64,000 bases of DNA. Origin: Galeruca laticollis. Its lineage: Eukaryota; Arthropoda; Insecta; Coleoptera; Chrysomelidae. The DNA is taken from contig OY998180.1 of the NCBI GenBank assembly GCA_963921935.1, positions 45,035,231 to 45,099,230 of the forward strand, in the 5' to 3' direction. The position numbers and the translations under genes are program-made. The notes beneath the pieces were generated by a model. It saw only the letters and a list, made by a program, of their open reading frames with translations. It did not search any database and had not been told where the DNA came from. Below are positions 53,291 through 64,000 of this stretch, one piece after another. Position 1 is the stretch's first letter, and the number at the start of each line of letters is the position of its first letter.

Positions 53291-54160
53291 GCTTTAATGG
53301 CTGCCGGTCAATAGACGTGGATTTTTGCACGCCATACATACTTTACTCTTTTTTCATGTATTGCATAATGTCCATTTATTTTGTTTTATAATGACTTTCT
53401 ATACTTTTTTAGCTATCTTAAGTGGAAATGATGTAAATAACGAACTTCCATTATTTTTGTATATTCATTACAAGGCGTCACTAAGTTTTAGCCTTTTCGT
53501 TTTATTTCTTTTTGCAAGCCAAAAAATCATTTTTTATCACATTTTGTCCATGAAACGAACAACGAAATTATATTAAATTTCGATATTTTCACAAAAAAAT
53601 CAATTTCTTTTCACATTTTGTCCATGAAACGAAAAAAAATTAAGTGGAATTTTGATATTTTCAGAAAAAAATCGATTTTTCTCACAAATCGTCCATGAAT
53701 TGATGACATTCAGCGACATTTTGTCCTTAAAACGAACACAATGAAGCGGAATTTGGATATTTTCACAAAAAATCGATTTTCCTGACATCTTGTCCCTGAA
53801 ACGTATGAAATTTTTCTAACATTTTGTCCAAACAAAATTAAGTGGAATTTCGATATTTTCTCACATCTTGTTCAGAAAACGAATCAAATTAAGTGAAATT
53901 CAAATATTTTCATAAAAAATTAGTTTTTCAAACGTTTTCTTCATGAATTTTGGTTGTTTTTGAAGAAACTAAATTTTTGATGGTAGTCACCACGGGCCTC
54001 TGAAATCAATCGAAAATCGATGATAGGCATGGTAAAACTACTTTCAAAATAGCTAAAAGATGAATAGAAACGCTTTAAAAATAAAAAAAAATTATTAAGG
54101 ATCTATTCCACTCAGACGGTCATTAGATCTGTAATGTACACCAGAACCCCGGAATATTCT
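53291..54160. repeat. Short tandem repeats, ~70-bp period (right arm)
   Basis: CATTTTGTCCATGAAACGAA-type units at about 53538, 53610, 53683, 53715, 53782, 53819 and 53863. Mirror of 44330-44800; no gene. Confidence 0.7.
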
Positions 54161-54169
54161 ATCTCTGCC

Positions 54170-54524
54170 GATCTTGAATAGAGCTACAAAAAACATATCG
54201 GGTGTTTTTTTTCTATCTGTAGTTGAAAACCGTATAAATTGGCAGTACTTGAAAGAATGAAAAGAAAATCGCAGGATGGAACACTTATTTTGGCTATAAC
54301 TCCATAAGGCTACACAGAAAATCTAAAATATTACACACTTTTAGAAATGTCTTGAATAGAACTTCTAAAAACATAAGGAGTGTTTTTCCTCTATCTAGGG
54401 CCAAAAACCGTTTAAACTGGAAAAACCTTGAAGAAACGAAAGTAAAACCAAAGGGCGGACCTTTTATTTAGGCTATAAGTCCACAAGGGTAGGTACACCA
54501 AGTATATCAAACATTATATGCCGT
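54170..54524 (+). repeat. Satellite-like tandem repeat, inner part (right arm)
   Basis: Units start CTTGAATAGAGCT (54174) and CTTGAATAGAACT (54352), period ~178 bp. Both include GTGTTTTTT..CTATCT, AAAACCG and GGCTATAACTCCA-like blocks. The array ends at the target duplication CCGT of gypsy-2. Confidence 0.7.
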
Positions 54525-54774
54525 TGTGATATGCAAATATCACCCTGTGTATATTTTAGTTAAGTAGGTTAAGTTATTGTTGCATGAATAAATTATTATT
54601 ATTCATTTCAACGAGTTTATATTTTATACTTATATTTGCAACTAATAACATTTTTGTAACTAGCCATTATTGGAAGTAGAACAATAAATTACATCTTAAG
54701 CTGAATGGTTGTTTTTTCCGTTAATTATAATGTTTAAAAACCTGTAGTTTACCATTTAACAGAAGAATATCACA
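54525..54774 (+). repeat. 5' LTR of gypsy-2 (right arm)
   Basis: Begins TGTGATATGCAAATATCACC and ends AGAAGAATATCACA, i.e. TG..CA ends. Confidence 0.9.
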
Positions 54775-54790
54775 TGGCGATCCTGCCACT
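54775..54790 (+). promoter_or_regulatory. tRNA primer-binding site of gypsy-2
   Basis: TGGCGATCCTGCCACT follows the LTR without gap. From memory of insect tRNA-Arg(ACG), whose 3' end is GGCAGGATCGCCA, the first 13 bases are complementary to it. Confidence 0.7.
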
Positions 54791-54901
54791 CAAGAACTAA
54801 TCATTATAATAGTATAATGGATATGGATAGATTTTAAGATAGCCAACTTTAGTGTACCTAGAAGAACATCACAATAATTTAACAAGATACGATAAGTTAA
54901 T

Positions 54902-55126
54902 ATGGCTGGGGCTAATCAGTCCAAAGAAGAGGTGATTATTACACAAGCCGGAAATAGTTGTGGCGTTTCTGGTTCAAGGAGCAATAGCGATGTTTCGATC
55001 TATGAAGTTATGGCAGCGGTAGCATTGGTAATCATTGTTATTGGGGGAGTTACATATAAACGCTGCAGAAAAGCCATAGAACTAAAAATTAGACGAGAAA
55101 TTTCTAGATCCCAGGAAGTTGTCTAA
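54902..55126 (+). CDS. Small single-pass membrane protein of gypsy-2 (right arm)
   Basis: 74 residues; copy of 43130-43360. The hydrophobic span is ALVIIVIGGV, shorter by two residues than the left copy (an in-frame six-base deletion of one of two similar units). The ATG and stop are conserved. It lies ~127 bp after the 5' LTR and ends ~270 bp before gag. Confidence 0.55.
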   Translation: MAGANQSKEEVIITQAGNSCGVSGSRSNSDVSIYEVMAAVALVIIVIGGVTYKRCRKAIELKIRREISRSQEVV

Positions 55127-55398
55127 GAGAGGAAGAAAGAAGAAACTCAATTATTTTTTAGGTATTTTAGGCAAATACGAAAGAATAATAATTAATATTT
55201 AATATACCCATGGAAAATTTGGAAAAATGGAATTATGTACATGAGTAGATTGATTGATGGTATAACTATTAAGTAATAATATAATGAAATTCTACGCGAA
55301 GAATGGGCAAAAAACAATTTTTTTTGATTTTATCAATGTATGTAAGTAATATTTATTTTACCATATTTTTATGTACGTAAGGTTAAATTTGCATATAA

Positions 55399-56507
55399 GT
55401 GTCAGTAGAATCGTTTAAAGAAATTTATGAAGATCTTAATGACTTTTTGAGGAATCTTAATAATAAAGATCCTATATATAGGCGTAATAATTTAGAAAAA
55501 ACTAACAAATCATTAGTTAAGTTAAGTGAAATAGAAACTGAATTTACTTTGGTTAGAACTGAATTTAACGAAGGTAATTATGATATAAAAATAAAAGATT
55601 GGGGAAATTTTAGATAGTAGATTATTTAAAATTCAAAATAGTGGTCCTGTGATACAGCAAATAGAAAAAATGGCTGAAATATTTAATTTAAAAACAGCCT
55701 CTGGTTTAATTCCCCTAATGGATGATACCGAGTCATCCATAAAAAATACGTATCGATGCAATTGAATTATATGATAGTTTCTTAGATGACAATGGCAAAA
55801 AGACTTTAACTAAATATGTTATGAAAACACGATTGTCTCAAAGTACAAAGCTTAGGTTAAATCAAAATTATGCTTCTGATTCAGAACTTATTAAGGACAT
55901 TAAAGATAAGTTAATTACTAGAAAGTCAGTAGCGGCAATATCTGTAGAGTTGCATAATTTAAGACAGAATAATAAATCTATAGAGACATTCGGAAAAAAA
56001 ATTGAAGACTTAATGATAAATTTATCCATAGCTCAAGCAGAAGGTAATAAAGTTTTAGAAAGGTCTCTAACGGCGGTGAATGAGAAAATAGTTATCAATG
56101 TGTTTACTAATGGGCTTAAAGATGAGCAGATTAAAACAATTATTAAGACTAGGAATTATAGGAGTTTAGCGAATGCTATAGTAGGAGCTAGGGATGACGA
56201 AACAATTAGGAAAACAAATTCTTCACAAATTTTGCACATGCGAGGTAATTCAATTAATATTAGACGAGCTAATACTTTTAACCACCGAGGCAGGAATAAT
56301 TTTAGGAATCATAACAATAGTTATCACTTCGATTCTAGAAATAATGGGCAGATAAATAATAATTTTGTCAATTACAATAATAGAAATAGAGGTCATAATT
56401 ATAATAGTAATAATTCGAGTAGAGGAAACAGAGGAGCACAAGTCTTTAGGGCTAGAAGACAAAATCCTCAACATAATGGCTACTATATGACCAATAACTC
56501 TGTATGA
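55399..56507 (+). pseudogene. Gag of gypsy-2 (right arm)
   Basis: MSVESFKEIYEDLNDF to SLVKLSEIETEFTLV, a shift and stop near 55617, a middle part in other frames (LKTASGLIPLMD-like), then the 55821-56507 frame: STKLRLNQNYASDSELIKD and the same C-terminal end as in the left arm (EQIKTII, RGRNNFRNHNN). This copy shows the full capsid region deleted on the left. Confidence 0.75.
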
Positions 56508-56583
56508 ACCGATAATCAACAATTACAAAATCGGGAAAATATGCAGTTTTTTCGATAGCACTAAGCTGGAAATTTTATTTAAT

Positions 56584-56859
56584 ATGGATTGTTTGAATTT
56601 CATCAAAGTAGGTTATTGTAATAAAGAATTAAGATTTTTAATAGACACAGGTGCGTCACTGAGTGTCGTTTTTAATATTAATCTTGACCTGCACAATGGG
56701 TATAAGCTGGATTATGCATTTTCGGTGTTAAATGAATTCTCAAGTGAAATTCACGGTGTAATTGGAAGAGATATTTTTCTAAATATAAGGCAAACATTAA
56801 CTATGAACATTTTTTCTTATACGAAAATAGAATTACCACTGTATGCTGATTATGACTAA
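56584..56859 (+). pseudogene. Aspartic protease of gypsy-2 (right arm)
   Basis: LIDTGASLSVVFN and EIHGVIGRDIFLN; a shift in the last third changes the end relative to the left copy. Confidence 0.8.
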
Positions 56860-59795
56860 TATACTATTATTTCTGCTAGGTGTGAAATTGTTAAGAATTT
56901 TAATGGTAATCATTCAGGCGAATACATTGCGTTTTCAGAGGAAATTTGCGAAGGAGTAATGACCGCTAGTACAGGAGTCAAGCCAATTGGAAATAAAATT
57001 CCAATACGCATCTTAAATACGAACGATAGGGAAATTAAATTAAAAAAATTTAAACCAAAAATAGAACAGTTATTTTATTATAATATACATTCTTTTAGCA
57101 GGGTACCCATATCTGTAGATAGAGTAGACAGGTTTAATGAACACAATAAATACAAAATCTCTTAATAAAGAAGAGAAATCGTCAATAGATAAAATTTGTG
57201 CAAAATATGCAGACACATTCTATATCGAGAACGATCCTTTTACAGTTTCCAATATTTGTTATCAAAAAATTCATTTAAAAACTGGGACAACTCCTTCATA
57301 TGTAAAGCCCTATATATTACCTTATTCATAAAAGAATGAGATACATAATCAGTTAGATAAAATGTTAAAACAAGGTATCATAGAGCCAACTGCATCTGAG
57401 TGGTCGTCCCCTCTGTTAGTCGTAAAGAAAAAAAGAGTAATCCACATAACCAATGGAGCGTTGTTATAGATTATAGGCAACTTGATAACAAAATCGAATT
57501 TGAAGGTTCCCTTTAACTGGTATTGATGAAATATTGGACTCTTTATCAGGAGCAACGTATTTTTCACATTCAGATTTTTATCAAGGGTATTATCAGCTAG
57601 AGTCAGATCCAGAATCTAGGCCTTGCAACGGCATTGACAACTGTTAGAGCACAATATCAGATGACTAGGTTACCCATGGGGCTCAAAATTTCTCCAAATG
57701 GTTTCTCTAGGGCTATGACGTTAGCTATGTCAGGACTAAATTATAAGTCTTGCTTTATTTAATTTAGAGCATACCTCTATAATAGAGTCTTCTCTATTTT
57801 GACAGACCACAGGTCTCTAATTTATCTATTTGGAATGGCAAATCCATCCTGTAAGTTAACTAAATTTCGATTAAAAATAGAAGAATACGATTATGAAATC
57901 TTTAATGTCAAGGGCTCCGAAAACGTAACGGCCGATTCATTATCTCGCATAGTAATTAGCTCAAACGAGTTAAAAAATATGTTGATAGGTAAAGATAAAG
58001 AAAATTTGTAATGACAAGAGCGCAATCAGGTAAATCTAAGCAAGAAATATATCATTATAATAATGGCAGGCCTGATCATCCTGACGTTGTAGAACTATTG
58101 AAACGACCTTGTGATGGTGTTAAATTGCAAATTATAGAAAATAAAAAATTTCAAGAGTTAGGTAAAAAATGTGCCCAATATTATATAACAAACAATATAT
58201 TGTTTGATAAAAGAAGGTATTAAGATATGTATATTAAAAGATAAACAATGTATTGAAGATAAAGATTTAAATAAAATAATTTTAAATGACTTTCATATGT
58301 TACCAACAGGCGGCCATGCGGGTATAAACCGCATCTACAACAATGTAAAAAAATATTACGTTTGGACGGGCTTAAGAAGAGCTGTCGAAAAGTTTGTCAA
58401 TCGTTGTGAAGACTGTCAAAAATGTAAACATATTACGCAGTCTAAACAACCTTTAAGTAACACAACAACGCCGCATGCTGTATTTGAAAAAAAATTTTTA
58501 GATCTCGTAGGTCCTTTAGAAACAGATTGTGATAACAATAAATATATACTAACGTTACAGTGTGAGCTAAGTAAATATATAGAAGGGTATAGTATTCAAA
58601 ACAAAGAAGCCAACACTGTGGCTAAATAATTTGTAGAAAATTTCATTTTACGCTATGGGATACTAAAAAGAATTGTTACAGATCAGGGCGCCGAATTTAT
58701 GGCAAATGTTTTTAATGAAACTTGTAAGTTACTAAAAATCGACCAGCTAAACTCAACAGCTTATCACCATGAAGCAATCAGGGCTGTGGAAAACACCCAT
58801 AAACACTTAAACTATGGAGGGTAGAAGTAAGGAGGACCAACTCAGCGTATGAAAAAGTGTCCGCTGACAGGGAGCAAATTAAGATGGCGTCATAGTAGCA
58901 AGTGGAAAGATTTTAAAAACAGCGCCATAGATTATTTTCGCCCACTTGGACAACTTTTCACGGAACAAAGCTTTCCCATTGTTTCTATTTTTTTTCCTCT
59001 TTGAATTTACAACAACAAATTCGTAATAATAATAATAAAAAATGTATCTACTAAAGTTTATAAAAATCGAATCACTATCCACGTTAGTTCAGCAGTTTTA
59101 TAGGTTCTATTTACTAATCAGCACTTGATTACGTAAATAGTTGACGTTTTATAAACTGCAATATGCTCAACTACACTAGTCATCAGAGACATTGAATTTT
59201 CCAACTCAGCGCACTTCACTCCATTTACAACAGCTAATTTCATGTCCTTTCCACTCGCTACGCTAGCGTTATTGTGGTCGGTTATTGAACTGTAATTTGC
59301 TGCTTACAGCTGGATACTCTTTCAAATTGTCCCCTTACTTTTACCCTCCATAACTTAAACGCTTATCTAAAAATTCAAATTTCCAAGCATAAAGAATCTT
59401 AGAGTTCTTGGATACCTTTTTAGTGTTTTCCGTTTAATACGTCGGTTCATTCTTCCACAGGGTATACGCCTTACGAACTAGTTCTCGGAAAAACATGTAT
59501 TTTTCCATCTACTTTGATGGAAAAAATTGCACCTTTATATAATTTTAATGACTATCCGTTAGAATTAAAATATAGGTTACAAGTAGCATTAGATGATGCA
59601 GGAAAAAATACAGTAGGTGACAATGTTTTTCTTTGTGATGAGCCCAGTTCCAAATTAGAACCAATTTTCAAAGGTCGTTATAAAATATTAGAAAATAAGG
59701 TGTTAATGTTGTTAATTATGTAGGAAATAAAAAGGTAGAAGTACACAAAAATAGGGTAAAACCATTCTACCTTTAAGAGCTGTAAATGGGAAAAA
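56860..59795 (+). pseudogene. Pol of gypsy-2 (right arm), RT core deleted
   Basis: 56959-57165 (PIGNKIPIRILNTNDREIKL, pre-RT), RT fingers at 57137-57440, palm start to SPNGFSRAMTLAMSGLNYK near 57745, then directly RNase H DHRSLIYLFGM (57799): YLDD missing. 58011-58629 carries the integrase finger (LPTGGHAGINRIY, CEDCQKCKHI) and core start; a stop at 58627; KRIVTDQGAEFMANVF (second catalytic Asp) follows up to 58812, where the MITE splits it. The end is at 59514-59795 (LEPIFKGRYKILEN). There is an unoccupied mariner site at ~57470. Confidence 0.8.
58813..59352. mobile_element. MITE with 8-bp target duplication (right arm)
   Basis: Starts TATGGAGGGTAGAAGTAAGG and ends, inverted, TTATGGAGGGTAAAAGTAAGG; similarity continues imperfectly for ~45 bp (GGACAA...AAAGTGTCC). 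ACTTAAAC at 58805-58812 and 59353-59360 is the target duplication, and integrase reads through when the 540 bp are ignored. Eight-base duplications are typical of hAT and P superfamilies. It has no coding capacity. Confidence 0.9.
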
Positions 59796-59840
59796 ATACA
59801 AATTTCAAGAAAATTTGATTTTTTTTCTTTACATGGGAGG

Positions 59841-60105
59841 TGTGATATGCAAATATCACCCTGTGTATATTTTAGTTAAGTAGGTTAAGTTATTGATGGT
59901 ATGTATTTATAAATTATTATGATTCATTTCAACGAGTATATATTTTATATTTATATTTGCAACTAATAACATTTTTGTAACATGCCATTATTGGGGTTTT
60001 AGAAGTAGAACAATAAAATTACGTCTTAAGCTGAATGGTTGTTAACTTCCGCTAATTATAATTTTTAAAGACCTGTCGTTTACTATTTAATAGAAGAATA
60101 TTACA
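59841..60105 (+). repeat. 3' LTR of gypsy-2 (right arm)
   Basis: Same ends as the 5' LTR; differs from it by ~15 bp of indel (e.g. the GGGGTTTTAGAAG block near 59993). Confidence 0.9.
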
Positions 60106-60109
60106 CCGT

Positions 60110-60440
60110 TAAATAGGTTTTTAATAAAGCTACAAAAACATCTGAGGTGTTTTTTCTCTATCCAAGGTCAAAAACCGTTTAAATTGGAAAAAACTTGAAA
60201 ATACGAAAAAACAAACAAAGGGTGGACCACTTATTTAGGCTATAACTCCACGTTGAAAAGGTCATTAATAGTGCTACAACATCTAAGGTGTTTTTTCTTT
60301 ATCTGAGGTCAAAAACGTAAAAATGGGAACTTAAAATACCCATATTTCGAAATTTCATATGGCCCCTAGGTCACCTTAGGGAATTTTTCAGGGATCTTTA
60401 GTACAAACAATCAAAACACAAAATACATTAGCTGTTTCTT
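60110..60440 (+). repeat. Satellite-like tandem repeat, outer part (right arm)
   Basis: Units at ~60117 and ~60263 with ACATCTRAGGTGTTTTTTCT and GGTCAAAAAC blocks; a third, partial one fades near 60440. Continuation of 54170-54524. Confidence 0.7.
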
Positions 60441-60499
60441 TAATTGACGATTTAAATTAAACCATTCAAAAATAAATAAAAATGAGAGATTATTAGAAT

Positions 60500-61425
60500 A
60501 CAAAATTAATACCATAAGTACATTTAATCGAAATCAATATAATAACAGTATTATCTTCATTAAAGACGTATTTAATCAAATATTAATAATGTATGAAATA
60601 TTAAACTCTATATTGCAAGATTAAAATAATTCCTTTTTCTTTGCAAATATTGGAATTATGCACCCTATTATAATGAAAACAAAAGACTTATTGGTACTTC
60701 TAGAAACCGTATATCAAGATCTTATTGAAAATCAAATGCCTGTCAAATTAAATTTAAATTCAAATTATGAAAACCTTATTAAAGTATCTAATTTCATTTT
60801 GAATAATAAAATCACATACATATTACATGTTCCTGTTACGTATCCAATAAAATTAAATTTATTTCGTTTATATCCGATACCTATTTTGAAAAAGAACCAA
60901 CCAAAAATATACGTACCTCAGAATAAATTCGTTTAAAAAAATAAATTGTACTTCGCATAACTGAGCGAGTCACACACGAAATTGATTACACAAGAAAACA
61001 TTTGCGGCGGAACCGATCTAGAAATCAATGATGAAAGTCCATGTAAAATTCAAATATTGGACCTAAAAGCTGCATCCACATGCCATCAAGTGGCGATATT
61101 TGCCTCCCAACCATTATTCAAGAGATTAGATGTATCTAATCAGAGGATTACGTTTTTACCACAAAAAACCAACAAAGAAGAAATAGGAAGCCAGCCGATT
61201 TTATTTCCCACAATAATAGTCAATCTAAATTGATCAGAGACAATTCAAGATATCAACATCAGTTTACCTCCTTCAGATTTAGACGAACTTCACACACTCA
61301 GATCCAGAATCATCTGAAATAAACCAAATTTAGGAACAGTTACTATCGATAACCATCTCATTACTAAAACAATAGTTTATATACTTTCAATAGTATTCAT
61401 TGTGTATTTAGTGTACATAACGATG
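60500..61425 (+). pseudogene. Errantivirus-type Env-like remnant (right arm)
   Basis: Same gene as 35894-36830. Before 60658 the coding trace already reads SIIFIKDVFNQIL and ANIGIMHP with one stop. 60658-60936 and 60982-61233 are the two longest frames. A predicted membrane anchor, TIVYILSIVFIVYLVYIT, lies at about 61372-61425 and fuses to LTR stub sequence of gypsy-1. The Env-like call rests on block spacing and the terminal anchor; no fusion-peptide or cleavage site is seen because the N-terminal half is absent. Confidence 0.55.
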
Positions 61426-61532
61426 AAGTACAAGAAAGAAACTCAAGAAAACGAGGATAACCATAGTGATACACACTGAAAATGTTCACCTTCCTTGTCC
61501 TGCAGCCCTCAGAAGCCGAATCTTCAGGAGGA
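61426..61532 (-). repeat. Stub of gypsy-1 5' LTR (right arm)
   Basis: Reads on the minus strand AGGGCTGCAGGACAAGG to TGTACTTCATCG, equal to the first ~100 bp of the LTR at 26754, then joins the sequence that follows the 3' LTR on the left (TTATGTACAC). The junction shares ATCG. Confidence 0.85.
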
Positions 61533-61699
61533 GGAATTATTCAAGAGTATCAGTTATAAAAATTTGACATTGTAGTTGCTTACGTTGTATATTTTAGTTC
61601 AATATAAATTGATTCCTTTTAAGAGAAAATAGTCAGTCAGTAGTTAGAACCGAACCAATATTGTCGGTATAGTTAACAAGACTTACGAAATGAAGTACA

Positions 61700-63045
61700 T
61701 TTTTTGGGTAATAAGTGACAAATCTTCTGCGGATCGTGGAATTTATTTTCTAGGAGTGGATGTTTTACCGGTTCGGCGGTCATCCCGTTGAGACCAGAAG
61801 ACCGTCCGTATTTCATGGCACCCACAGCCCTAATGAGTTAGTCCATGAAAAAGGCCACATCATCGCTATCAACGCCCACTGCGCCCACACCCCGCCGGAC
61901 ACACCGCTGCAGATTCGGAAATAATTATCGGACTATGTCGAGTTTTTTGTTCAGCGGCATGTCGAGAGGGGCGTACGCCCTGAAGCGCCTCATCGCGATC
62001 CCGTAGCCCTGCCCATAGACGTCGTCATCCAACTCGCTAATCAGATCTCTCCAGCAGAGCCTTTTTTGCTGTCGTATTGCCTTGCCCAATGTCTTCCTAC
62101 GTCTACCCAGCTCCTTTTCCTCTTCCTCTCGTCTTTCTTTCGCCCTCAGTCTTGTCACAGTTCTACGTTGACGCAGGCAGCAAGCACGCAGTCTTGCGAT
62201 CGCTGTACTCCACCAGTACGATGCCCCCTGGTCCTATTTCCAGTTCCACAGAGGCTCCCTTTAATTGACTCTCTTACTACCTGATCGAGACCTTCCGCCG
62301 TTATTGTTTTCGATCTTCGATTCCTCTCAACACCCCAAGTCGACAGTTGTCCAAACGCATCCCAGTCAATACATACCTTTCCGCCCGACTTACACAGGGA
62401 CGGAGGTCCCTCTACATCTACCTCGAAGTAGATGAATCGGTGCTCCATCCCCGTGCTGTCTGGGAGAACCTTCTACCCTTCGACACGCTTACACAGGTTA
62501 CTCGTACCCAGAGTAATGTCGATATACGCTCCGGAACAACCTCTGACAAACGTTGGATCTAGTCCGTCGTTTAAAACAGCCAGATCCAGCGCCGAGACCC
62601 ACTCCATTATCAGTCTTCCTCGAGCATCAGTGGTCGCTGATCCCCACTCCGATGATTTGGCGTTGAAATATCCGAACACTAAGTACTCTTCACCCAGTCG
62701 TTTGCCCTCTTCCATCACTGTATCTACTCGTTCTATATATTCTTCCGTTGTTGTGTTTGGCGATACATAACAGCAGTGAAAATTCATTCCGTGTGATCCG
62801 CGGGTGATTATTGGGGAAGCTTCGTTGCTTATTCATCACCTATCCGTTTGGTTGGTTGGTCCTGTGTCTCTTACATAAGATGAGTCCCATAACCAACCAC
62901 TCCTCCCGGAGACACCATATGATCCATTGGGACGCGCCGTGTCGGGTGGGAAAATCCCCATCCCGGGAAACTCGCATTGAGAATTTGGGGTGGATCACTT
63001 CCGGTCTCCTCAACCCGACCCTCCCGGACACGGAACCTAACTTAA
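61700..63045 (-). mobile_element. Fragment of R1-like LINE (right arm copy)
   Basis: Inverted copy of 25241-26600. The endonuclease motif reads LVFGYFNAKSSEW here, i.e. GDFN has become GYFN, so this copy has lost a catalytic Asp that the left copy keeps. Confidence 0.75.
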
Positions 63046-63082
63046 CCTAGTTTTTTCCATCCGTAGTTGGGGAAATCTTCCA

Positions 63083-63130
63083 AAAACCTAACTTAACCTA
63101 ACTTAACCTAACTTAACCTAACTTAACCGT
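63083..63130 (-). repeat. GGTTAAGTTAG tract (right arm)
   Basis: Four to five AACCTAACTT units, at least one more than in the left arm. Confidence 0.75.
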
Positions 63131-64000
63131 TTTTTTGACGGATGGAAAACCTGCTCACAGGCACCGGGTACTAGTTCTACCTTTTCCCCGGCAGTGTGTG
63201 ATTCTCCCCAGCCGCGCTGATCCCCACTTAGCACGCACGCAGAGTCCCTGGGCAGCGCTCAGCCCAACCGGAGCCGACCGCACTAAAACCACCCCGTTTT
63301 TATCTAAGCTGCTCCTGGAACCGCCTTATCAGCATACTTCAGGACCAACTCATTGTATTGTACGTTGATTTACGCCTCTTGCGCTTCTCTCTCTTTGAGT
63401 TTCATGACCAGTGTGACATATTCAAATGCAGAGTCATATATGTCTTTGTCTGCTAGCATGGCTTCTTTAAGATTATTTTTCTTTATTGTAATTCCTAATC
63501 CTAGTTGTGATCGTGTTTGTGTGAACCTTGAGCAATAAAATATGGTATGTTCCGCTGTATCCTGTTGATTACAATATATGCGTAATGCATTTTCTGCGTT
63601 ACCAATTCTATTTGTAAGAGCTCTGAATGAGCCGTGATTGGTTTAGAATTGTGTAAAGAAGTAGTTAAGTTTTCGAAACTTGCAGTACATCCATTCTCCC
63701 ACATCAGGTATCAGTTCCCGTGTCCAGTCTCCCTTTCCTATAGTATTCTCCCACTCACTCGGCCATATTTCCAGGGATTTTTCCCTCTCTTCTTCTAGAT
63801 TTCTTTGGGATCATGGCTCCGGAAAATTCTCGTTCTCTCATCCACGAGAATATGTATTGGTACTTCGCCACATATGACCTGTAGTGCAATCGTTGATACC
63901 GTCCGGTATGCGTAAGCAGCTCTAGTTAATATTTTTCTTTGCACTTGCTCCATCATTCTTCTGTTATTTGCATGAATCAGCCTTCTCGACCATATCGGTG
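63131..64000 (-). pseudogene. 3' end of the R1-like LINE (right arm copy)
   Basis: Inverted copy of the last ~880 bp of 19500-25150: trailer (63131-63360), ORF2 tail (CIYCNQQDTAEH reads with CI now Y/I) and thumb region to the window edge. It shows that the palindrome extends past the window. Confidence 0.8.

Larger units (their letters stand above)
54525..60105 (+). mobile_element. Gypsy-2 (right-arm copy)
   Basis: LTRs at 54525-54774 (250 bp) and 59841-60105 (265 bp), with target duplication CCGT at 54521-54524 and 60106-60109. The primer-binding site TGGCGATCCTGCC is at 54775; polypurine tract ACATGGGAGG at 59831-59840. It is without mariner but with the MITE. The gag keeps the ~384 bp missing from the left copy. 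Confidence 0.85.
50716..64000. repeat. Right arm of giant inverted duplication (runs off window)
   Basis: Reverse complement of the left arm, starting with CTAGTCAAGAGG at 50716 and continuing to the end of the window, where CCATATCGGTG matches 24268 onward inverted. It lacks the mariner and all but ~100 bp of gypsy-1. Confidence 0.9.

Noticed and set aside
1..64000. tRNA, rRNA, CRISPR or operon-like gene order
   Set aside because: No cloverleaf with A/B boxes, no rRNA motif, and no spaced identical repeats were found by eye. Short or weak tRNA-derived repeats could have been missed.

Overview
This window looks like a gene-poor, transposon-rich stretch of an AT-rich insect nuclear genome. 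The evidence is R1-like and I-like LINEs, Ty3/gypsy elements with an Env-like gene beside them, a mariner, piggyBac and Harbinger remnants, spliced introns with ordinary GT/AG borders, and GGTTAAGTTA-type tracts. I cannot name the species. I found no convincing host gene, tRNA, rRNA or CRISPR array. Nearly every coding region belongs to a mobile element and most are broken. Three frames look intact: the mariner transposase (39988-41076), the ORF1 of an I-like LINE (8983-10110, minus) and the ORF1 of a second LINE (4085-4927).

Layout. 1-2046 (minus) is a broken protein-primed family B DNA polymerase (PolB) with a small companion protein. 2740-3215 is a ~139-bp tandem repeat. 3212-12480 is a three-layer nest: a gypsy gag (minus) holds an I-like LINE (minus), which holds a second LINE (plus). 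12596-14500 has a 0.3-kb palindrome between two (TA)n tracts and a 1.4-kb head-to-head palindrome of two piggyBac transposase halves. 14514-18505 is a partly duplicated PolB fragment split by a TTAA-flanked inverted-repeat element (14802-18253). That element carries two remnants of a YqaJ-family (lambda-exonuclease-like) nuclease on the minus strand, one clearly intron-containing. 19500-25150 is an R1-like LINE, followed by a GGTTAAGTTA tract and a fragment of another R1-like LINE.

The second half of the window is dominated by one very large inverted duplication. The left arm is 24268-47614 and the right arm is 50716-64000, which runs off the window. They are separated by a 3.1-kb spacer made of a third gypsy fragment (minus) and a (TA)n tract. 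From the spacer outward each arm holds: a Harbinger transposase 5' end, a possible terminal exon, a LINE 3' end with an RNase H domain, short tandem repeats, a gypsy element with 250-265-bp LTRs (gypsy-2) inserted in a satellite, an Env-like remnant, the junction with a large-LTR gypsy element (gypsy-1), and R1-like LINE sequence.

Differences between the arms give an order of events. Gypsy-2 (already lacking the RT YLDD), its nested 540-bp MITE with 8-bp target duplications, and the LTR of gypsy-1 are in both arms, so they predate the duplication. The right arm lost almost all of gypsy-1, leaving a ~100-bp LTR stub. The left arm lost ~384 bp of gypsy-2 gag. The intact mariner is only in the left arm and its empty TA site is visible in the right arm, so it arrived later and is the youngest element seen. 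The most unusual content is the YqaJ-bearing TTAA element, the giant palindrome as a dated record, and two hammerhead-like motifs beside (TA)n tracts.
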